Shown piece after piece: positions 6,276-8,980 of a DNA stretch of 8,980 bases (position 1 is the stretch's first letter; the number at the start of each line of letters is the position of its first letter). Below the pieces are notes generated by a model. It saw nothing but the letters and a program-made list of their open reading frames with translations, was not told the origin of the DNA and did no database searches. Source of the DNA: a bacterium. Lineage in GTDB: Bacteria > Bdellovibrionota > Bdellovibrionia > Bdellovibrionales > UBA1609. The position numbers were made by a program, and so were the translations under genes. The DNA is taken from positions 1-8,980 of the forward strand of contig JAJYHS010000093.1 of NCBI GenBank assembly GCA_021784635.1, given 5' to 3'.

Positions 6276-6833
6276 ATGAAATCACTCATTTCGTCTGGTT
6301 TTTCTGCGGTCTGCGTTTTAAGTTTAACCTTGTTTTCGTTGAGTGCCCGCGCAAAATCCCCGATGTGGGTCACACCAGCCATTTCGTACGGGCACGTGCA
6401 CCCTTTGCCGCACGCGGCGGTTCAACCCAGTAAAGCTAAAATCTATAAGGCCTTGTTTGACGTGACTTCAAAAATCAAAAACTCGTCGCACCCCGATGCC
6501 GGCTTGGTTCACGTGGCTCGCGCCGTAAACGTGTTTGCCTCAGCAGGAGTGCCATTGAACCATTTGCGTTTTGTGGCGATGGTTCACGGTCCGGCCACCG
6601 CTGCGGTGTTGAATAACGGCGCTTATAAAAGAAAATATGGGCATGACAACCCGAACTTAAAACTTATTGCGCAACTGAGAAAAGCCGGCGTGCAGGTTGA
6701 TGTTTGCGGGCAAGCCTTGGCCGATCTTCATTTCAAACACGCTTGGGTTCAAAAAGGTGTCCGCATCGATCTTTCGGCACTTGCTACCGTCGTCATTTAC
6801 GGCGATTGGGGCTACGCCTACATGAAACAATAA
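6276..6833 (+). CDS. Exported DsrE-family sulfur-carrier-like protein
   Basis: The 185-residue product has a signal peptide (cleavage near ARA, residue 26) and a DsrE/DsrF-like domain. The family match rests on AMVHGPATAAVLNNGAYKRKYG (101-122), NPNLKLIAQLRKAGVQVDVCGQALAD (125-150) and a last strand near LSALATVVIYGDWGYAYM. Cys144 in VCGQ is the conserved cysteine that carries persulfide in studied DsrE-like proteins. Most characterised relatives are cytoplasmic, so the signal peptide places this one in the periplasm, an unusual site for a sulfur carrier. The start at 6276 has AAGGAG 9 bases upstream. It is the first gene of the operon divergent from the LysR gene; a solute-binding protein follows after 22 bases. 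Persulfide chemistry is inferred from the family; binding of another ligand is possible. Confidence 0.75.
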   Translation: MKSLISSGFSAVCVLSLTLFSLSARAKSPMWVTPAISYGHVHPLPHAAVQPSKAKIYKALFDVTSKIKNSSHPDAGLVHVARAVNVFASAGVPLNHLRFVAMVHGPATAAVLNNGAYKRKYGHDNPNLKLIAQLRKAGVQVDVCGQALADLHFKHAWVQKGVRIDLSALATVVIYGDWGYAYMKQ

Positions 6834-6855
6834 TAACAGGATCGCGAGGTTGACC

Positions 6856-7836
6856 ATGCGTATTTTTTTTATTTTCGCAATTTTGTTGCTCATGCCAATA
6901 GCACTTCTGGCCCGGAACCGAGCAACTTCACGTTATATGTCTGATTTTTCAAGGGAGTTGATTCGTACTCAACCCCCTTGGAGCAAACCCATTTACTCCG
7001 GTACGCAAGTTACTGTCCCCGGTCTCGAGAACGTACCGGACATTCACGGCGATATTAATAATCCACAGTTGGTCGTTTTTTTTGCCGGTAATCAATATAT
7101 GCTGGTCAATCAATTGTTGCGCGACTTTCAACTTCGCTACCCCGAATACCGCCGAGTGGTTGCTTTTACCTTCCCGCCCGGACGACTCATCAAGGCGTTC
7201 GCGAGCGGCCATGGGTTATTGCTTGGCAACATGCATGTCTCACTCACCCCTGATGTTTTAACCGCCGGCAAACGCGGCATACAAAATGCGCAAAAAGCCC
7301 ACCATTGGTTTTTGATAACAGAAGCTTATGCCCGCAATCGACTTGCGATCATGGTGCAGAAAGGCAATCCGAAACATATTTTAGGGCTGACACAACTGGC
7401 TGATAAAAATTTGCGGCTGTGCATGCCTGATCCGCACTGGGAGGGTATTGCCCGGCACGCAATCATTCCGGCCCTTCGCAAAGCCGGCGGGCAAAATTTA
7501 GTTCACCAAGTCTATTGGGTGAAAGTGCGCGAGGGGACGACCTTCTTAACGCACATTCATCACCGGCAAACTCCCATCAGGATCATGCAAAAAAAATGTG
7601 ATGCCGGCGTTGTGTGGTACTCAGAAGCGTATTTTCATTCGTATATACTTCATCATGATATATCGGTTGTCCGAATCAACCGAAAGCAAAATAAAACCGT
7701 CGTCTACGTCGCTGGAGAAATTAAAAACGCGCCTCACTCCAAAGCCGCTCGCGAATTTATGAGGTTTTTGCTCAGCCGCCAAGCTCAGGCGTTGTACAGG
7801 TATTATGGATTTTTGCCGCCAAAAAAGATGCCATAA
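6856..7836 (+). CDS. Periplasmic solute-binding-type protein (ModA/SBP-like)
   Basis: This 326-residue protein has an N-terminal signal peptide (hydrophobic 3-18; exact cut site unclear, and no lipobox Cys). The rest reads as a two-lobed extracellular solute-binding domain of the molybdate-binding type. LVVFFAGNQYMLVNQLLRDF (72-91) is the first strand and helix, FTFPPGRLIKAF (104-115) follows, NRLAIMVQKGNPKHILGLTQL (161-181) is the hinge crossing, and CDAGVVWYSEA (248-258) and REFMRFLLSRQAQALYRYYGF (299-319) are the usual C-terminal elements. THIHHRQTP (232-240) and HSYILHH (261-267) are His-rich and could bind metal. ATG at 6856 is chosen over TTG at 6850, since GAGG is 6 bases before it. 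No ABC permease or ATPase is present here. It ends 1 base before the cytochrome start. Its ligand is unknown; an oxyanion or metal is possible. Confidence 0.72.
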   Translation: MRIFFIFAILLLMPIALLARNRATSRYMSDFSRELIRTQPPWSKPIYSGTQVTVPGLENVPDIHGDINNPQLVVFFAGNQYMLVNQLLRDFQLRYPEYRRVVAFTFPPGRLIKAFASGHGLLLGNMHVSLTPDVLTAGKRGIQNAQKAHHWFLITEAYARNRLAIMVQKGNPKHILGLTQLADKNLRLCMPDPHWEGIARHAIIPALRKAGGQNLVHQVYWVKVREGTTFLTHIHHRQTPIRIMQKKCDAGVVWYSEAYFHSYILHHDISVVRINRKQNKTVVYVAGEIKNAPHSKAAREFMRFLLSRQAQALYRYYGFLPPKKMP

Positions 7837-7837
7837 G

Positions 7838-8980
7838 ATGATCAAACACGTTTCGGTTGCCGCCGGGGTTTTAATGATTTCGATTGTTACAGTCGCAAAC
7901 GTTACCTGGGCGAGAACAAACGATTTTAGTAAGACCCCGCAAAAAACTCTACGCGGATTCGAACAAACGTGTATCGCCTGTCACGGAGTCAACGGGCGCA
8001 GAGGTTCAGCAGATGGAGTTCCAAGACTGGCGAGCGACCCCAAGCGATATTTAATTCAACAGCTCGACGAATTTGCGGATAAAAAACGACAAAACGCGCT
8101 CATGTCAGAAATAGTTAAAAATCTAACGCCGAAACAAATCGTTGTAATCGCAACTTATTTTTCTCAGATTCACTTTTTGCCGACCGTACCCGCGAGACGA
8201 ATTCGCTTACTTCACATTTCGAAATTCAAGCGTCGCTGGGTGATCGGTAAAGAAATCGTCAATCACGGGTTATGGGCAAAGGCTGTTCCACGTTGCGAAG
8301 CGTGTCATGGTCCGGGCAACACCGGATTTTTTAATACGCCTTCACTTGCCGGGCAAAGTGCGAAATATTTGCAAGCTCAATTGCAAGCGTTCAAAGATGG
8401 TCGGCGCCCAGGCGGTGTTGACGGTGTGATGTCTCACATTGCGCGGAGTCTCACAGTTCAACAAATAAAGGCCGTATCTTTTTATCTTTCAATATTGCCG
8501 GATAATTCGAAATATAAAACCCCTGCCCGCTTTACGCTTGCCCCATCGATACCAGACGTCGCAAAAGGCTTTTTTCAGCCACCGCTGGTAGAGGAGACTC
8601 CCACAGGTGAATTTGGCCAATCGGTGCGCTTCGGCTATTTAATTTTTACGCATACTCCTCTGTTTGCTCGCAATTATGTTGGCGATAATTTGAGTTGCAC
8701 TAATTGTCATGTCGATGGCGGCCGTCGCCCCTATTCAGCTCCAATGTGGGCCGCATGGGGTATTTATCCGAAATATCGCCGCAAGAATCATAAAATCAAC
8801 GACATGGGGATGAGAATTCAAGGTTGCTTTCGTTTTTCAGAAAACGGATCTCAATCGACATCAGGTCATGTGCCGGCGCTTAATTCGAAAGTGATGATTG
8901 CATTAAAATCATATATCAAGTGGTTAGCGACAAACGCCCCTGCAGGAGTAAAACTCAAAGGTCAAGGTTACGCTCACATT
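7838..8980 (+). CDS. Triheme cytochrome c: two c4-like domains plus a TsdA-like domain (3' end outside window)
   Basis: The frame is open for 381 codons to the window edge. Residues 1-25 are a signal peptide (cut near TWA), so the haems are attached in the periplasm. Three haem sites are seen: CIACH (45-49), CEACH (153-157) and CTNCH (287-291). The first two domains resemble tandem cytochrome c4 halves, with Met89 and Met198 as candidate axial ligands. The third resembles the catalytic N-terminal domain of thiosulfate dehydrogenase TsdA: GYLIFTHTPLFARNYVGDNL, then SCTNCHVDGGRRPYSAP, IYPKYR, and RIQGCFRFSENG with Cys330, the position expected for the haem-ligating Cys. TsdA joins two thiosulfates into tetrathionate or does the reverse. 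The ATG lies 1 base after the solute-binding protein stop and has no strong ribosome site, implying coupled translation. Substrate oxidation at haem 3 with electron exit through the c4-like haems is inference. Confidence 0.82.
   Translation, partial: MIKHVSVAAGVLMISIVTVANVTWARTNDFSKTPQKTLRGFEQTCIACHGVNGRRGSADGVPRLASDPKRYLIQQLDEFADKKRQNALMSEIVKNLTPKQIVVIATYFSQIHFLPTVPARRIRLLHISKFKRRWVIGKEIVNHGLWAKAVPRCEACHGPGNTGFFNTPSLAGQSAKYLQAQLQAFKDGRRPGGVDGVMSHIARSLTVQQIKAVSFYLSILPDNSKYKTPARFTLAPSIPDVAKGFFQPPLVEETPTGEFGQSVRFGYLIFTHTPLFARNYVGDNLSCTNCHVDGGRRPYSAPMWAAWGIYPKYRRKNHKINDMGMRIQGCFRFSENGSQSTSGHVPALNSKVMIALKSYIKWLATNAPAGVKLKGQGYAHI

Noticed and set aside
6657..7845. Minus-strand open frames opposite the DsrE-like and solute-binding genes
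   Set aside because: They overlap genes with clear family matches and signal peptides, and show no motifs of their own.

Overview
The window comes from a Gram-negative bacterium. It encodes a TolC-type outer membrane factor, a LolC/FtsX-family permease, a beta-barrel protein with a C-terminal Phe, and several exported periplasmic proteins. Base composition looks moderate and start codons are mixed (ATG, TTG, GTG). A proteobacterial or Bdellovibrionota-like host with c-type cytochromes is plausible, but the sequence alone does not fix the lineage.

Left part (1-3217, minus strand): a four-gene run in the order ridA, a DUF218 membrane-anchored protein, a LolC/E-family ABC permease, and a TolC-like gene that runs off the left edge. 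The first three are packed tightly (32-bp overlap, then a 13-nt gap). The TolC-like gene follows a 102-nt spacer with a perfect hairpin in its leader. A good sigma70-like promoter precedes ridA.

Centre (3252-5206): an exported phospholipase D-superfamily protein (plus strand) converges with a small beta-barrel protein (minus strand), and their ends overlap by 10 bp. A tRNA-Ala(GGC) with encoded CCA follows. Its last 12 bases are also the antisense end of the next gene.

Right part (5195-8980): a LysR-type regulator (minus strand) faces a three-gene plus-strand operon. The operon encodes an exported DsrE-like protein with a conserved Cys, a periplasmic solute-binding-type protein, and a three-haem cytochrome c that runs off the right edge. 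The shared intergenic region holds a textbook LysR box (ATC-N9-GAT) plus two further dyads. The third haem domain resembles thiosulfate dehydrogenase (TsdA), including a downstream Cys that could be the haem ligand. This is the most interesting locus: it looks like a regulated periplasmic sulfur-compound oxidation module. That role is inferred from family resemblance and context, not proven.

No insertion sequence, CRISPR array or origin was seen, and there is no stretch over 300 bases without a gene.
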